A DNA stretch of 64,000 nucleotides. Source: Siphonodentalium dalli (Eukaryota; Mollusca; Scaphopoda; Gadilida; Siphonodentaliidae). Below the pieces are notes generated by a model. That model saw only the letters and a program-made list of their open reading frames with translations, was not told the origin of the DNA and did not search any database. The stretch covers positions 260,505,863 through 260,569,862 of the forward strand of contig CP136064.1 in the NCBI GenBank assembly GCA_032622095.1, in the 5' to 3' direction. Positions within the stretch are counted from its first letter, which is position 1; each line of letters begins with the position of its first letter. The translations under genes were made by a program, and so were the position numbers. Shown here one piece after another: positions 15,601-30,600 of this stretch.

Positions 15601-18600
15601 TCTCAAAATAGTTCACAAACTCAACAAACTTGGCTGATGTTGACGCAGATGCTAAAACTCTAAATTCCCGCTCAATCTTATTGTGCGGAATAAAACTCAG
15701 CGCCATGAATTTTTTGAGAGAATACTTGAAATCAGCATTTGGCGACGGAAGCACATACGCTCTTTATGTTTTGTGCAATGCTGACAAATATCAAATTGTG
15801 ATTATAATTTGTTAATTTTTCAAAATGTATTTAAATTAAAATTGAATTGGTCTATATGCTTAAATTTAAGATAAATGCACATACCTGTGTTGCATGTTCT
15901 ATGTGTCCATTTGCAGCAAATGTCGCATTCTATAGATTCTTGCCGTTCACTAATGTAACCGTTACAACTAACACAAATGGTCATTCTGATATATCAAGTA
16001 ATGGCTGAATGTATGATTCAACAGCCACAAAACCTAGGTATATATACAGTTAGACGCTTGTTCGCGGCTACTGTACTCATATGACTGACACGAGTAGTGC
16101 TCAGTTCAGCTTGTAGCATTGCTCGATTTACTGCGTGAAAACACAATTAACGCACTGACTGACACCTGTGGCATAAAATTGTGAAAACACTTCAAATTAA
16201 TTAGTGGGTCGAAGTCACTCCTTCAAAAAAACCTATAACGGGTCGAGATCACCATATCGGGTCGAAATCACTTTGGGTCGAAGTCACAGTGGGTCGAAAT
16301 CACTGGCTACCGTATAGAAACCCACCTTCGTTCACCATTGGTTGAGTTCTCTTATACATCCCAACAGAGTAACAAGAACTGACAAGAATATATATTTATT
16401 AGCAGAGCTCCATGACAACAGTGGAAACTCAAAGCCACAGAATGTTTTCCATGTAGGACAATCCAAGAACTCAGTTATCTTCAGACTAATTAATATTAGA
16501 GTCTTTCACACAGTATGACAGAATGTTCCCTTCAGCATATTATGCCATATTACCTAATCTCCTCTTGGTAAACATCTGATGACTGCCAAAAATATAGTGT
16601 GATGTCACACCATCTTGCGGACTTAACAGATCATCTAACAAGAGATTACAATTGCTATCACATTGTTTTGTGGATAAAGGTTCCTTATGCCATGGCTATG
16701 GATTTAGCTTAGAGCATGATTATTGTAACAACCAGTCACTTTGTTGTGCACCATCCAAAATGACAGCTGAGGATTTCATAGAATAGATTTTGCTAATTCC
16801 TTGAAGATGATCTACATGTATCTCTTACTATTTTTATCTAGTTTCCTGGCTATAAAATAATAAATATGAATCTATTACCCCTGTCTGGAAATGCTTCTAT
16901 CAATTAATATTGATTTTATTTAAAATTTTCTGGTATAATATACATGCACATACCATCAATTTGGGACAATTTATAGCTCGCGTTTGTTCGGAGTGTAACA
17001 TGTGAAATTACTCTATCTAAAAATAGCAATGAAAATATGTCTCACTTGATTATCGTATTATATAAGAAAATATCAATATAAAATCATTATTAATTGATAG
17101 AAACATTTCCAGAAAGGCGTCTTCGACTCATATCTATTATTTTATACCATGGACACAACAATGTGTATAAAACATATTTAGGAAGAGATAAAACTGAAAA
17201 TTGTGAAATGACGAGAACACAATTGCTTGATAGGAAAGGACTTGTACTTCTAGGGGAAGTAGTACTTCTAGGGGAAGTACTAGTACTTAGTTTCCTTCAA
17301 GTCTGAGTTTAGTGTCTGTTATTTGCAGAATAAGGTCACCAGATGTAGTACCTCATTCTGCATAGCCTCATCTGCTATGCGAGACATAGACTCAGATTAA
17401 AGTTCCCAAATGGTGAATATTGTGATGTACACCCATTGGGAACATCGATTATGCAATGTGCCGTCTGGCAATTTTGGGGAAAAAGAAAAAAAATAGAATC
17501 TAATTTTCTATAGAAATTTGATAATAAAGAAACTTTCCAGAGAATATGAGGTCTAAGCAGAATGAGGTCCTCAGAGAGTGAATTTAGTGATGCTAGCATG
17601 CTATGCCAGTGGCGTAGGAGCGGGTACGGCCGGACGGTTTTGGCCGTACTAATATTCGCAGCTGTGAAGTTTTTTGTTGTTACACGCGTGGGAAAGGTGC
17701 GATTGGCGATAGTCATAAAAACACGGAATGTGAAACTTCTACGATGCCATGCTGCTTAATTTATAGTTCTTATCGAAGAAACGTCGTTGACTATATCATG
17801 TTATCCGTCTTCGATAATTAAGGCCCCGGGCCATAAATTCCCAGCATCACATATAATATGTATCTCAAATTCCCTTTCCCCGCTTCTCCCATAATTTAAT
17901 TTAACTTAATTTATTTATATTGTACTGCTCTTTTACTGTCTCAAGTTAGCAGATATGTGACTGTGTCAAGTTAGTAAAAACGTCAAGATTAAGATAGAAG
18001 ACATGTGTACCACATTGCAGCCATGATTCCTGGAACCACCATACATGTATGTCTCATCTATTATTCAAGCTCTATATATTCATTGGTATGATATATATCT
18101 CTTCCATTCAGCAAAATTAATTATCCATCGTCGTTCCTGTATTCGTGGAATTTTCTTTTGGAGGAGTAATTTTATAGTGGAAAACCGCTTTAAGTTTTGC
18201 AGAACATTGGTGATTAATTTGTACTGCAACATTGTTTGTCTTATTTGTGTGACACGTGCGTCAGGACATGATTCGTTCAGATGCTATACATGCATGGTTG
18301 TTATACCGGTGAGTATTGATGCATGTTTCATTCTTTTCTCCCAGCATGTGTAATGTAACATTGGTTACGCCAAAATGCACCAGAAAGCGCCATTTCAATA
18401 TTGAATATTAAAAAATTTCCCAATTTTGGAAGGGGGGTATCCCCCCTTCCATACCATCCCCCCTTCTCGGCGCTCCACGCGCCTCGGCTATAGAATTATA
18501 CCTATGGGCCGTATGAATACTTATAACCTTCCTACGCCTCTGTATGCGGGATAGCGTCACTAAATTCACCTTCTGGGGACCTCATTCTAAAAATTACAGG

Positions 18601-21600
18601 CGCACTAAACTCAGACTTGGTTTCCTTTGACTTAAACCAGATTCTGACATCAATTGTTCTGCTAGTAGATCCATTCAATTACATGTACTCCCCTATAGCA
18701 GAGTTTTAAATTTAACCAAGTGTCTGAACCAATCAATATCACAACTTGAGAAAAGCTGATTTAAGTCGAAGGAAACTTGGGACTAGGGAGTACTATATGA
18801 CCCCACCATATAACTATGTCTATCTTCAAACTTTAAGAATTCTGACATGTTTTAATACTAGTATGTTGGAAATCAGTTGTGACATTTTGAACATTATACA
18901 GTTCTGTCAACAAATTTAACCTTGGCTTGTAGAGCTCCCTGACATTTTACAATGGAGCAAACATGTTATTATAGATGGGTAATACTTCTGTCAACAAATA
19001 GAGGGTCAAGTGCATTGTGCTGCACTAAAGGCAATGCTTACATACTGCTGCACTAAAGGTAATGCTTACATTGCAAATTTATCCAGACAGATAGTAAATA
19101 AGTTAAGTATTAGTGGCATGATTTTAACTCTATAAAAACTTCTTAGAGCTCTTCTGAATGGTTTATGAGCACTATAGATCAAGTCTTAGGCTCTTAGCCT
19201 TAGGAAGATCTATTCGTCTTGCCTGGATTTGCCGCATTTGAAATCGGCTATCACTCATGAGATGTCGATCATATTTTTTCAAAGAATGCAGTACATATAC
19301 CTAAAAAAATAACCACCTCCACAACAATAGATAGAAAACCAAGTCCAAAGATTTCAGATCATGTACAGTAATGCCCTAAATAATCGACTCCTTAATCACA
19401 ACAGAATTATGGGTAATTTTTCAGGATTTAGTCGGAAATATGGCTTGTTGCCATTCATCGGAAAGCTTTCATCGAGAGCTTTCCGGTGAGTGGCAACAAG
19501 CCATATTTCCAACTACATCCTGAAAAATTACCCATAATTCTGCTGTGGTTAAGGAGCCAATTATTTAGGGCATTACTGTATGGGCATCACATTTAAAATC
19601 TATATTTCTAGGATAGGTCAGATAACATTGATCAGCAGAAATAATATAAAATATATTGGTCGATGTCACACACATTCTTCAAAATCATACAACTCAGACT
19701 TGCAAAGCCCACCTATTCACCCCCACCCCCACCCCACCCCCCAACTGTCAAGCAATTTATTTTTTAACTTTTTATTTGTATCGGTCTAACATATTTGGAA
19801 ATTTCTAACATAATATTTTCCAAAAACAAAAAGTTTGAATGCTATTGTTGATAAATGAGCCCCTAAAAGTACAGACATATGATGCCTCTGAATATTTCTG
19901 CCTTGCGATCAAGAACTCGAGGAAATCTTGTAATGGATCAACAGAATGACGAAATATAGCCCCTGCCAAGTTGGCCGAAATATTTGGAATGCTACCCAAA
20001 CAACATACATGTACTAAGCAATAAAAGAATATGTACTAGTATGCTGGAGAAAAAACACTGTATGTATGGAAACAAAATCAAGCGTCTACTGGGCCTACAT
20101 GATATGTAATGTCGCTGTTGTTTTTTATAACCTATAATTATTGGAGGGTTGGGGTTCATAAATGATATGTATGATTTAGTTGGACCAGATACCGTACAGT
20201 GGGTGTAGTGAAAACACCTTCTGGTTGATTGTGCTGACATCACTGAGTTATATTAGTACAGCACGTGGGTACAAAATACAAGCAATTGGTTCAAAAAGAA
20301 AATAATCTGGAAGAATGAGTGTGTGGGACCGTGTGGTGTCTGGAATTCTTGTGCAATTATCTACTACAGTAGAGTATACCCGACCAAAGACTATAACACC
20401 CGACACATCAATCATAAAACACTGGTATAGATTACACAATATTGAAAATATCTGTGAGTAAAATTGTTAGTGCTTATATATGAGTGCAAGCCTGCAAATA
20501 GTGTGTCTGTCATTTGCAGAATGAGGTGCCCCGAGGTTGAATTTAGTGATTCTTTCCTGGACTAGCATCACCAAATTCACCCGCTGGGGACCTCATTCTG
20601 CTTAGGCCTCATCTTTTGGGAAGTATCTATAGTCTCAAATTAACATTGATTTTAGTCTCAAATTAACATTGATTTTAGTTTTTCCATTCTGTTCAGTTTC
20701 TATATCCCCTGATTTGCAGAATATAAAATGCATAATAGAGGGGACTAATGGGTGAATATCACCAGATTCAACTGGGGATCTTCAATCTGATCCTACATGT
20801 AGGCCTCCCATACAGTTGAGGCCTAAGCAGAATGAGGTTCCCAGAGGTGAATTTGTTTATGCTAGCCCATTGTGTTGGATAGCGTCACTATATTCACCCT
20901 CTGGGGACCACATTCTGCAAATGACAGACACACTATTTGCAGCCTTGTATGAGTGGTTTACTGTGACATCAGAGGATAGTACTGTACAGGTTGTTACCAT
21001 GATGCTCTCTGCCAAACATAATCTGGTGAAGTGATCTATATAACTAGAAGAGAATGGTGTGTGGGTAGAGTGCATTCTGCCTCCCGCATTCACAATGTAC
21101 CCCTCTACAGAGCAATACATCTTATCACCGGCCTGTAGCATAGGGTAAAAAGTCATCAAAATCTTGACAAGATAGAGGGTATATCAGTAGTAGAGCCATG
21201 CTTGTTTCACCTGTCTGCTTTCAGGGGTGCTAGTCTACTAGTGAATATTATGCCGAGTACATAATACAGACCATGGGCGTACTATATAAAATATTTTACA
21301 TTTGTGCAAAATTGTGTGACATAAAATGTTGAGTGTGTTTTGAAAAATAAATAATAATGTAGAAGGAAGTGGTATTAACCTTTTCATGACGGGAGCTGTG
21401 ATGGTGCAGTCCTCTGCCAGTGCATTTTCTTATATATGTGAGTCTCCCATAGCTAGGGCTGGGCGATATTGGCCCCAAAAAATATCGCGACATTATGGCG
21501 ACAACATCGCGATACACGATATTATCGCGATATTATTTTGGTATATTACAATTGGTAAGTACAATGTACAATATATGCAATATTTCATAAATAAAGTTTG

Positions 21601-24600
21601 CACTATACATCCCTACGTTTTATTTACGATTTGTGGGTCATGAGAGGTCGAGTAAATGTGTATTGAACAATTATCAGTAACATCACAGTATACATGTATA
21701 CAATGACCACTCGTCAGCAACAATTGACAGTTTGCCGACGGAGAAATAATAACTTTGAAACAAAGGGATATAATCATATAACACGGCCCACGTGCGTTTT
21801 CGCATACATTTTTTACAGTTATATCCCTTTGACCATAGCGCTCAACACCATGCACACATTAAGCACCGCATTCGGTTTCAAATTGCCATTTTATTAATTC
21901 GTGAGGAATTGGTTGTTTGTGAGACTATATTTATCAGTGGTAGTTGGTAGCACCGTGGGACTTCAATGTCCATATACGGCAGCCCTGGGAATTAGCGTCA
22001 ACAATGCCACAATGGGCAGTGCTGAGGCAAAAGCCGACATGAAAATTTGAAATGAATTTGCGTCGTCGGCATTTTTTTAGCTGAGGAAAATAAATAGAGA
22101 CAATCATGTTCAATTAGTTTGTGAATTTGATATTTGTTGAAGCAATAGCAATGCCATGATCCGTACGGCACATGTCCACAAAATCATTTTACTCGCAATT
22201 TGCACACATTGAGACGATCAGCTAGACTAAGTGTGGTCAATATAAAATCTGCCATCGTAATCCGTCTCCAAGCAACCGGTTACGGTTGATAGAGCAAGCT
22301 GCACCAACTTGAAAGGAGGTCATTGTGCCAGTCGCATGCGCGACATACCAATCTCACAGTGTAGCCAACTGATGCTACTATTATCTCTTTGATGTGTCCG
22401 ACGAAGCATATCCAACTTGACAAGCACGTGCTCCGATGTTTTAAAACGTTTTCGACTGCGTATTTCCGGGAAGTTTGGGACTATTATACTTACTCTAACT
22501 TCGCTGTTTGTTGGGACCATATGATGGGTTTCAAACTACATGGAGAATATTACAACTTGGGACGGTATTACGATATTTTTATTTCAGACGATATTATTGA
22601 CGATATCAAAATTAAAACCGGGTATACCCGATATATCGTCATACCGCCCAGCACTACCCATAGCATATATAAAATAATGCATTGGCATAGGGTTTTTGCA
22701 AAATTTCAGGAAGCTCCAGTCATGAAATGGTTACTATACATACAGCTATCTACTGGTATATAACTACAGTAATGCCCAAACAATCAACTCCTTAACCACA
22801 GCATAATTATGGGCAACTTTTCAGGATTTAGTCGGAATTATGGCTTGTTGCCATTCATTGGAAAGCTCTCCCCGAGAGCTTTCCGATGAATGGCAACAAG
22901 CCATATTTCCGACTAAATCCTGAAAAGTTACCCATAATTCTGCTGTGGTTAAGGAGTCGATTATTTAGCGCATTACTGTAGAAGATAATGCTGTATCGGG
23001 GTAGAGTGTGCTCGGTTTGCCTCTTGGCGTTGGAGTTACACAGATCAAACACTGAAATAGTGTGTCAGACATTTGTGCTGTTCACCCATTGGTCACCTCG
23101 ATTATGCATTTTTATCTTCTGCAAATTAGGGGATATAGAAACTGAACAGAAGGGAAAATGTTACTAAAAACAATATTAATTATTGACTAAAGAAGACAAA
23201 GCCTAAAGTCCCCAGAGGGTGAATTTACTGATGCTATCCCACTGTGTGGGACAGCACCACTAAATTCACCCTCTAAGGACCTCATTCTGCAAATGTCCGA
23301 CACACTATTCAAGGCTTTTCATGGATGTACTTGTCTGCAGAGCACCGACATTATGAGTGGCATGAACTAGAATGCAAAAAGTGGTCTATATCTTGATAAG
23401 AATATGGAGTTTATCCATAGTACAGCTGTACCTGTCTGGTTTCAGCTGTACTACCCATAGTTCATTGGAGAGTTATTATAGACTATAGTCGGTGAATGTA
23501 CTACAGACTAGGGGTTTATCATCAGGGGAGCGGGAACGAGATTGACTTTTGTCAGATATTTTGCCAAATGAAGATAGTTTTGGCCAAATTCTTTTAGAAA
23601 TTGCCAAACGCTGTCAATTTCTGAAACAACGAGTCTTATATTTCGAAAATAGCTGTTTGAGCAACTTTTGTTATCAATAGGATTTAGGAGGGTTGTTTCA
23701 TCACAACGGCACATCAAAACAAAGATCCATCCGCCCATCCATACTAATGTTATCAGATTTAACTGCATCTTGATAGGTGTTAACTTTTTTTAAACCTTAT
23801 ACAACACCACTTACAGTATTGCTCTAAATAATTGACTCCTTAAGAGCGCCGCACATGAAGCGATATTTGTTGCACGATATTTGCCGCAGACCCTTGTGAC
23901 GTAAGATCTGTGTGCACACACGGTACGATTTTAGTCGTGCGACTTCTGTTTTTATCACTTACGGTAGACCATCGAACACGATGCGATCGGATCGTACGAT
24001 CTGGTTGTTTACTTTCTCGTGAATGCAATTATTAACGTGGTATATAGGCTACAGGTATAGGTCTATATTTGTATTTATCGCAGATATTAAATACGAATTT
24101 CCAAAAAATATTAATATTACAAGTGTTTGTAGTTCTATAGGCTAGTAGGCCATATACCTGATTTAATTCCCCACACAAATTTACAATCAAGATATTATTT
24201 TGACACCAATTTGCTGGTGTCCAGTCCACCTGTTTCAATTGTAGTTGTATTGTAGAGGCATGAATGTATTCCGCAGTCCAAAATATCCTGCTACTCTGAC
24301 TTTGAAGGACATTGCATGGATGCCATGTTGTGAAATAAAACATGTGATCGCCGCGTGATCATATTAATAGTTGAATCTGATTGGCTACTTGGAATAAATC
24401 GTTCGACTCGATTGTAGAAAATCAAAATTATTTGATTCCTTGCGGCCCGATCGTGCGACAAAATGTCCTGCGATTTTCCACCGCACACGCTACGATTTGA
24501 CCCGTAACCGGTGCCCGATATTTGTCGTACGATATATATCGCATCGTGTGCGGCGTGCTTTAACCACACGAGAGCTTTCCGATGAATGGCAACAAGCCAT

Positions 24601-27600
24601 ATTTCCGACTAAATCCTGAAAAGTTACCCATAATTCTGCTGTGTTTAAGGAGTCGATTATTTAGAGCATTACTGTAGATTGTAAGAGTTTCCAGAAGTGA
24701 ACGGAATTGATTGACCAAAATTTTTCAACTTCCTGGCAGAATTAAAAAGTGATTTGCCAAAACCAAAAGCATAGGTTGTTTGTTGAACTTATTATTAACT
24801 TTTCCCTCAATAAATAGGTTTCCTTCTGCACTTTTATTATCTGTCGTCTGCTCGTCTCTACATGTACTGAGTATTCTTCCAAATCAATAATAGACTATTC
24901 CGATGTACACATTTTTATTTGGTGGGAGAATCCATTTAATATAGAATGGGTTGAACTACATTCCCCCTGTAAGCATTAAGACAGGGAGTAAAGCTAACAG
25001 ATTAGGCTACTCAGCATATGTGAATGACTTCAAATTTCAAAATAACAGGGCAAGGATAATCCTCCAGGGAGGACATCAATTACTAGGAATGATCCCATAT
25101 GGTCATGGCCACCAGAGCCCAGTTACTCCACGGTCTCCACCCTCCTCACAGGGTGGACATAATCTAAAGATGCTAAACTATCGCATTATAAATATCATCA
25201 AATCCAACCCTGACTCAGATCACCACATCTCATGCTCCACAGAATGAGATATTAAAGTGTTTTTCTGCTCTTCTAACAACTACAACCAGTAAGAATGAAT
25301 ATTAAAAGGAATTTTATAGTCACCTCAATTTATTGACTTTAAATTTCAGTTTAGGCAATCATCCAGATTTTTCAAAAATTGTAATAAAGTACACAGCTGT
25401 CATTGTGAGAGTATATCCACAGTACATGAAACTATTAAGTATGTTTCTCTTATCAATGAATATGCACACCACAGCTAGGACTCCACAACCCCCACTGTCA
25501 AGTATTAACACAAAATCTGCATCAAATTATTCTTAACAACAAAACTGCTTCGAGTCATAATAGAATACACAGTATCACAAGTGCTATACTAACTATTATA
25601 TCCTTCACTGAATACATTCTTAAATGACGAAATAAATATGATTTCTCTTGACATTTCTGTCTCATTGACAAACAAAACTTATCAAATTTGATTCATATTT
25701 ACTTATGAGCTCAGTGATCTCACCAGGGTGCAAGTTTACTGTAGTTGAAATTATGATGAGAAAGTCATTACAATTTACAGAAATTTTCTTTTCATTTTCC
25801 ACACACTGTATGAAACTTTCTGTTTCATTGAACAGATACAAGATTCAAGTTTTTATAGACATGCTTGATGCAGTCAATTATCAACATAAAATTTCATTAC
25901 ATTTGCATATCCTTAATTGGATGGAAATAATCAAAAATAAGACTAAGGATAAGTGCCTTTTAAAGACATATTGTGGACATAGTTTAGTGAATAAAATTGA
26001 GTTAGTATCCAAACAATATCTCCACAGGAATAATGTACCGGGTAGCAATCAATGTTTGAATTATGCACAATGTAAATATATACTACTTTTATATTCAGTA
26101 CAAATTATTGGGTGTTTAACTAAACAAGATTGTTGAACATTCTAGCCACATCGACTGAGACTAATTCAGAGAACACAACTTTGAAATACTGAGTGCAATC
26201 CGTTAATAACAATGACGCTGTTTCTGCCTATATTTGGATATAAACTTTATTAAAATCACTTATTTCGGCATGATTATTTGCTATTCCATTATGTAAACCT
26301 CAGCGAAGTGTTCCACATCACTTTAACCCTTTCTATACTAATTACTCATTGACGAGTAGTTCCCTTACAAAATGTTCAGATAATAAGTTCAAAATTTTGC
26401 ACCAAAGAATATGAATTATTCGGCACTTGTATTTGCTTTTCACCTGTCATTTGCCAATATATCCTTATCGTCCCTCTAAATAAATAGTAGACTATCCCAA
26501 TATATACTTTTATAAATGAGTGGGAGATTCCATTTTAATAGTATAGAAACAGGCCTGAGAATAAGGTGCCTGTTGTTTGCAGAATGAGGTCCCCAGAGGA
26601 TAAATTTAGTGACGCTCTCCCGCATAGCGGGCTAGCATAACCAAATTCACCCCCTGTGGTCCTCAATCTACTTAAGCCTCATCTTCTCTGGAAAGTTTCT
26701 TTATTATAAAATTTCTATAGAAACTTCTTCACATAGATTTTAGTTTAGTTTCTCTGTATCCCCAAATTGGCAGAACGACACATTGTATAATCGAGGTTCC
26801 CAATGGGTGTACATCACCCATTGGGAACCTCGATTGATGCAGTACATCAGTACATCACAATATTCACTATTTGGGAACTTCAAATCTGTGTATGTCTCCC
26901 ATAGCAGATGAGGTCCACAGAGGGTGAATTTGGTGATGCTAGCCTGCTATGTGGGAGAACGTCACTAAATTCACCCTCTGAAAACATCATTCTGCTAATG
27001 ACAGACACACTGTAATCAGGCTTAACAAGAAAGGGTTAATAAGTAAAAGTGTGAGTATGACACATTTTATGCCTTTCTGCAATGGCTTGTAGCACTCTAT
27101 GTTTTAATGACAGCTACTTCAGGGTTTGTTCTTTCCAGAAAGTAACTGTTTCCAAATTCAATAGCTCTTAGTCAACACAATGCACTGAAATACCAATAGC
27201 TAGCTGTACTGTAAAGATTCTAACCTCTACTGCCAGAGTGCAGCATAGTCTGCACAGAGAAAGACATAGAAGATTGCTTCCCACTGAAATGTGTCACTGC
27301 TTCTCCTTTTTTACGGAGGGAGAAGTGACCTCTCTACCAATCAAACATGTATATGCATGTGTGACCTCTCTACCAATCAAACATGTATATGTATGTGTGA
27401 CCTCTCTACCAATCAAACATGTATATGCATGTGTGACCTCTCTACCAATCAAACATGTATATCTGTGCCCAAGAGATCAAATGTTAGTTTTCTCCTGGTC
27501 AGCTGCCCACGTCACAGTTCATGCACCTGTGTGTCATGTGTTGTTCAAGACATACAAGCTCGCTTTGTCTATTCCAATCACGACACTGGGTCACGTATCA

Positions 27601-30600
27601 CGGTACTCTGTAGCTGGTCATTGTTCATTGACAATTTTGGTCTTAACCCTTTACCCAACAGAAGGGCCCTGTGCCAATGCATTCTCTTATATATGCGAGT
27701 CGACCATAGGTCGCCTCGCATATATAAGAGAATGCATTGGCTTAACACATTAAAAATTATAAAATTGTTAAAGAATGTAAGAAATTTTTTTTTTAGGCCA
27801 ATGCATTCTCTTATATATGCGAGGCGACCTATGGTCGACTCGTATATATAAGAGAATGCATTGGCACAGGGCATAACTGTAACTATCACAATGTGGTCAA
27901 GGAGCCGGTTCCAATGATATCCATATTTGTATGGTTCTATTGAGACAGACCGAAGATATTTTAGGCTGTTGAAGCTTTATTTGACCGGTTTTGGCCGTTT
28001 TGTTGGGTAAAGGGTTAAAAGGTGCGGATATGACAGCTAAGTAAATGTCTGATGGTGTCTGCATGATGGGACAGAGATATCTGGCCAAGAGAATGAATCC
28101 TAGTGTTCCCAAGTCAGCAGATCGGGTCAGTTTATGCACCCATGTGTTGGTTAGAATTGCAGCAGTCAGCTGGTTTTGCATGTCCACTCTTAATCTTATC
28201 ATGACACTGGGTGACACATCCAGGTACACTGTAACTGATCATTGTTTATTGACATTGTTTGTCACTATAGGTGCAGATATGACAGTTAACCCTTTACCCA
28301 ACAAACCGGCCAAAACCGGCCAAATAAAGCTTCAACAGCCTAAAATATCTTCGGTCTGTCTCAATAGAACCATACAAATATGGATATCATTGGAACTGGC
28401 TCCTTGACCACATTGTGATAGTTACAGTTAGCCCTGTGCCAATGCATTCTCTTATATATGCGAGTCGACCATAGGTCGCCTCGCATATATAAGAGAATGC
28501 ATTGGCCTAAAAAAAATCTTTTTTTAACACTTTTTACCATTTTTTCTTACATTCTTTAACAATTTTATAATTTTTAATGTGTTAAGCCAATGCATTCTCT
28601 TATATATGCGAGGCGACCTATGGTCGACTCGCATATATAAGAGAATGCATTGGCACAGGGCCCTTCTGTTGGGTAAAGGGTTAAGCCCTCCAAAACCAAC
28701 ATTCACCACACCATGATAAGTTTTATTCGTTTATTACTATTTTGGTCTGGTTTTATAGAGACCTGTAACTGCCTGCTGACTGGCCAGGGTGCTACAGTAT
28801 TGCCCTAAATAATCAACTCCTTAACCACAGCAGAATTATGGGTAATTTTTCAGGATTTAGTCGGAAATATGGCTTGTTGCTATTCATCGGAAAGCTCTCA
28901 CTGAGAGCTTTCCGATGAATGGCAACAAGCCATATTTCCGACTAAATCCTGAAAAATTACCCATAATTCTGCTGTGGTTGAGGTGTCGATTATTTAAGGC
29001 AATACTATATGCAATAGTGATACAAACACAAATAAATGTTATAACTTCTCTCTACTAAATGAGTAGGAAGACTTGACAATCTCTGTGTTGGTCCCGGTCT
29101 ATTGCTGTTCAGAATTATTGCACCAAGTTCGAGATTTACAAAAGAATAATTTAAGATCCATCTCAGACAGAAGAAAGTAATCTGTTTAGGCACAATACAG
29201 AAATCAATTTCTGCCGACTGACACCACACGACTCCTATCTCACCTAGCCTGCAAATAGTGTGTCTGTCATTTGCAGAATGAGGTCCCCAAAGAGTGAATT
29301 TAGTGACGCTATCCTGGACAGTAAGCTAGAATCACCAAATTCACCCTCTGGGAACCTCATTCTGCTTAGGCCTCAACTGCTATGGGGGTACCTAGGAACA
29401 GATTGAAGAATTTGGTGATATTCACCCATTAGTCACTTCATGTATGCATTTAATCTTCTGCAAATTTGGGGATATAGAAACATCCCAGAAGGGAAAAATA
29501 AAGTAAAACAATTTGAGACATTAGATACTTCCCAGAAGATGAGGCTTAAGCAGAATGAGGTTCCAACAGGATGAATTTGGTGATGTTAGCCACTGTGGGG
29601 TAGCATCACTAAATTCACCCTCTGAGGACCTCATTCTGCAAATGACAAGACACACTACTTGCAGGATGGCATCCCAGCTAAACTGATTAGTCCCCCAGAA
29701 GAGATTGACCGAGTGCCTTTCATATTCTCCTTTCATATTCTCCGAGCAGACAGCAATGACACTAGAAGTGGATCAGACATGGAACCACAAATGCAAGAGA
29801 CTTAAAACATTTACAAGGTGAAGGTCAATTAGTCAATTCAGTCTACCATGCTTAAAGCATTTACAAGGTGAAGGTAAATTCAGTCTTTCATGCTTGAAAC
29901 ATTTACAAGGTGAAGGTGGAGGTCAAATCAGTCTATCAGGAAGCTGCAACATCAAATGAAAGTGTCAATGACACTGTAGCTCAACTTGGAGTGGGGGTAA
30001 TTTCATATGTACATTACAATCAATGGAGTGATAAGGAATGTGGAATGTTGAATTGAAATGTTTGAATAAATCTAGAGGTCAAACCATGAAGTTTTGGATC
30101 AATCCGATAGTAAATGTAAATGTAAAAGGTTCGCCTTAAATATGACCCCCCCCCCCCCCCCCCCCCCCCGAGGGGTTAATGGTTAATTTGCAGACAATTT
30201 CCAAGATTACAGTTGTTCTAAAGCAATTCTTTCCACATTTGACACGAATGTATTTAGGTGTATAAATTGATTTATGTCGGTAGTTGAAAGGAAGTAAGAC
30301 TAGCCTGGTCTGAGTATATTAACATTAAATAAGTTATATTTTCCATATGGAGCAGCTGTATGGAGAATATCTAATTTAAAACAGCTAATGTGAAACAGAG
30401 AAGTCTCAACTCCATTATTACATGCCTACATGTACATCAAGGTAGCATTGTGAAGAAGAGGTTATTCAGAAATGACTTACTCCCATCTGAATAGGTGCCT
30501 AATTCTAAACAGGTGAAGAGTAAACTCAATTCAAGGTTACTACCATATGGACATACCACATGTGGAACAGGTTAAGTTTACTCACATCAAAATACTATCA

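Larger units (their letters stand above)
14979..16311 (-). mobile_element. Mutator-like (MULE) DNA transposon, internally deleted
   Basis: Terminal inverted repeats of about 105 bp (14979-15083 and 16206-16311) contain reiterated GACTTCGACCC units. The element is flanked by an exact 8-bp direct repeat GTATAGAA (14971-14978 and 16312-16319), within the usual MULE target-duplication range. Inside on the minus strand are a PHD-like first exon and the C-terminal part of a MULE-type transposase, only 130 bp apart, so the catalytic middle is missing. Length is 1333 bp, far below an autonomous element. It lies in glycogenin intron 1. Confidence 0.82.

Noticed and set aside
25705-26136. 143-codon plus-strand frame
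   Set aside because: No motif, AT-driven amino acid mix, no convincing splice context.
27238-27851. Overlapping plus-strand frames of 171 and 186 codons
   Set aside because: Produced by a 36-bp repeat plus a P2 transposon; the two frames overlap and neither shows a domain.
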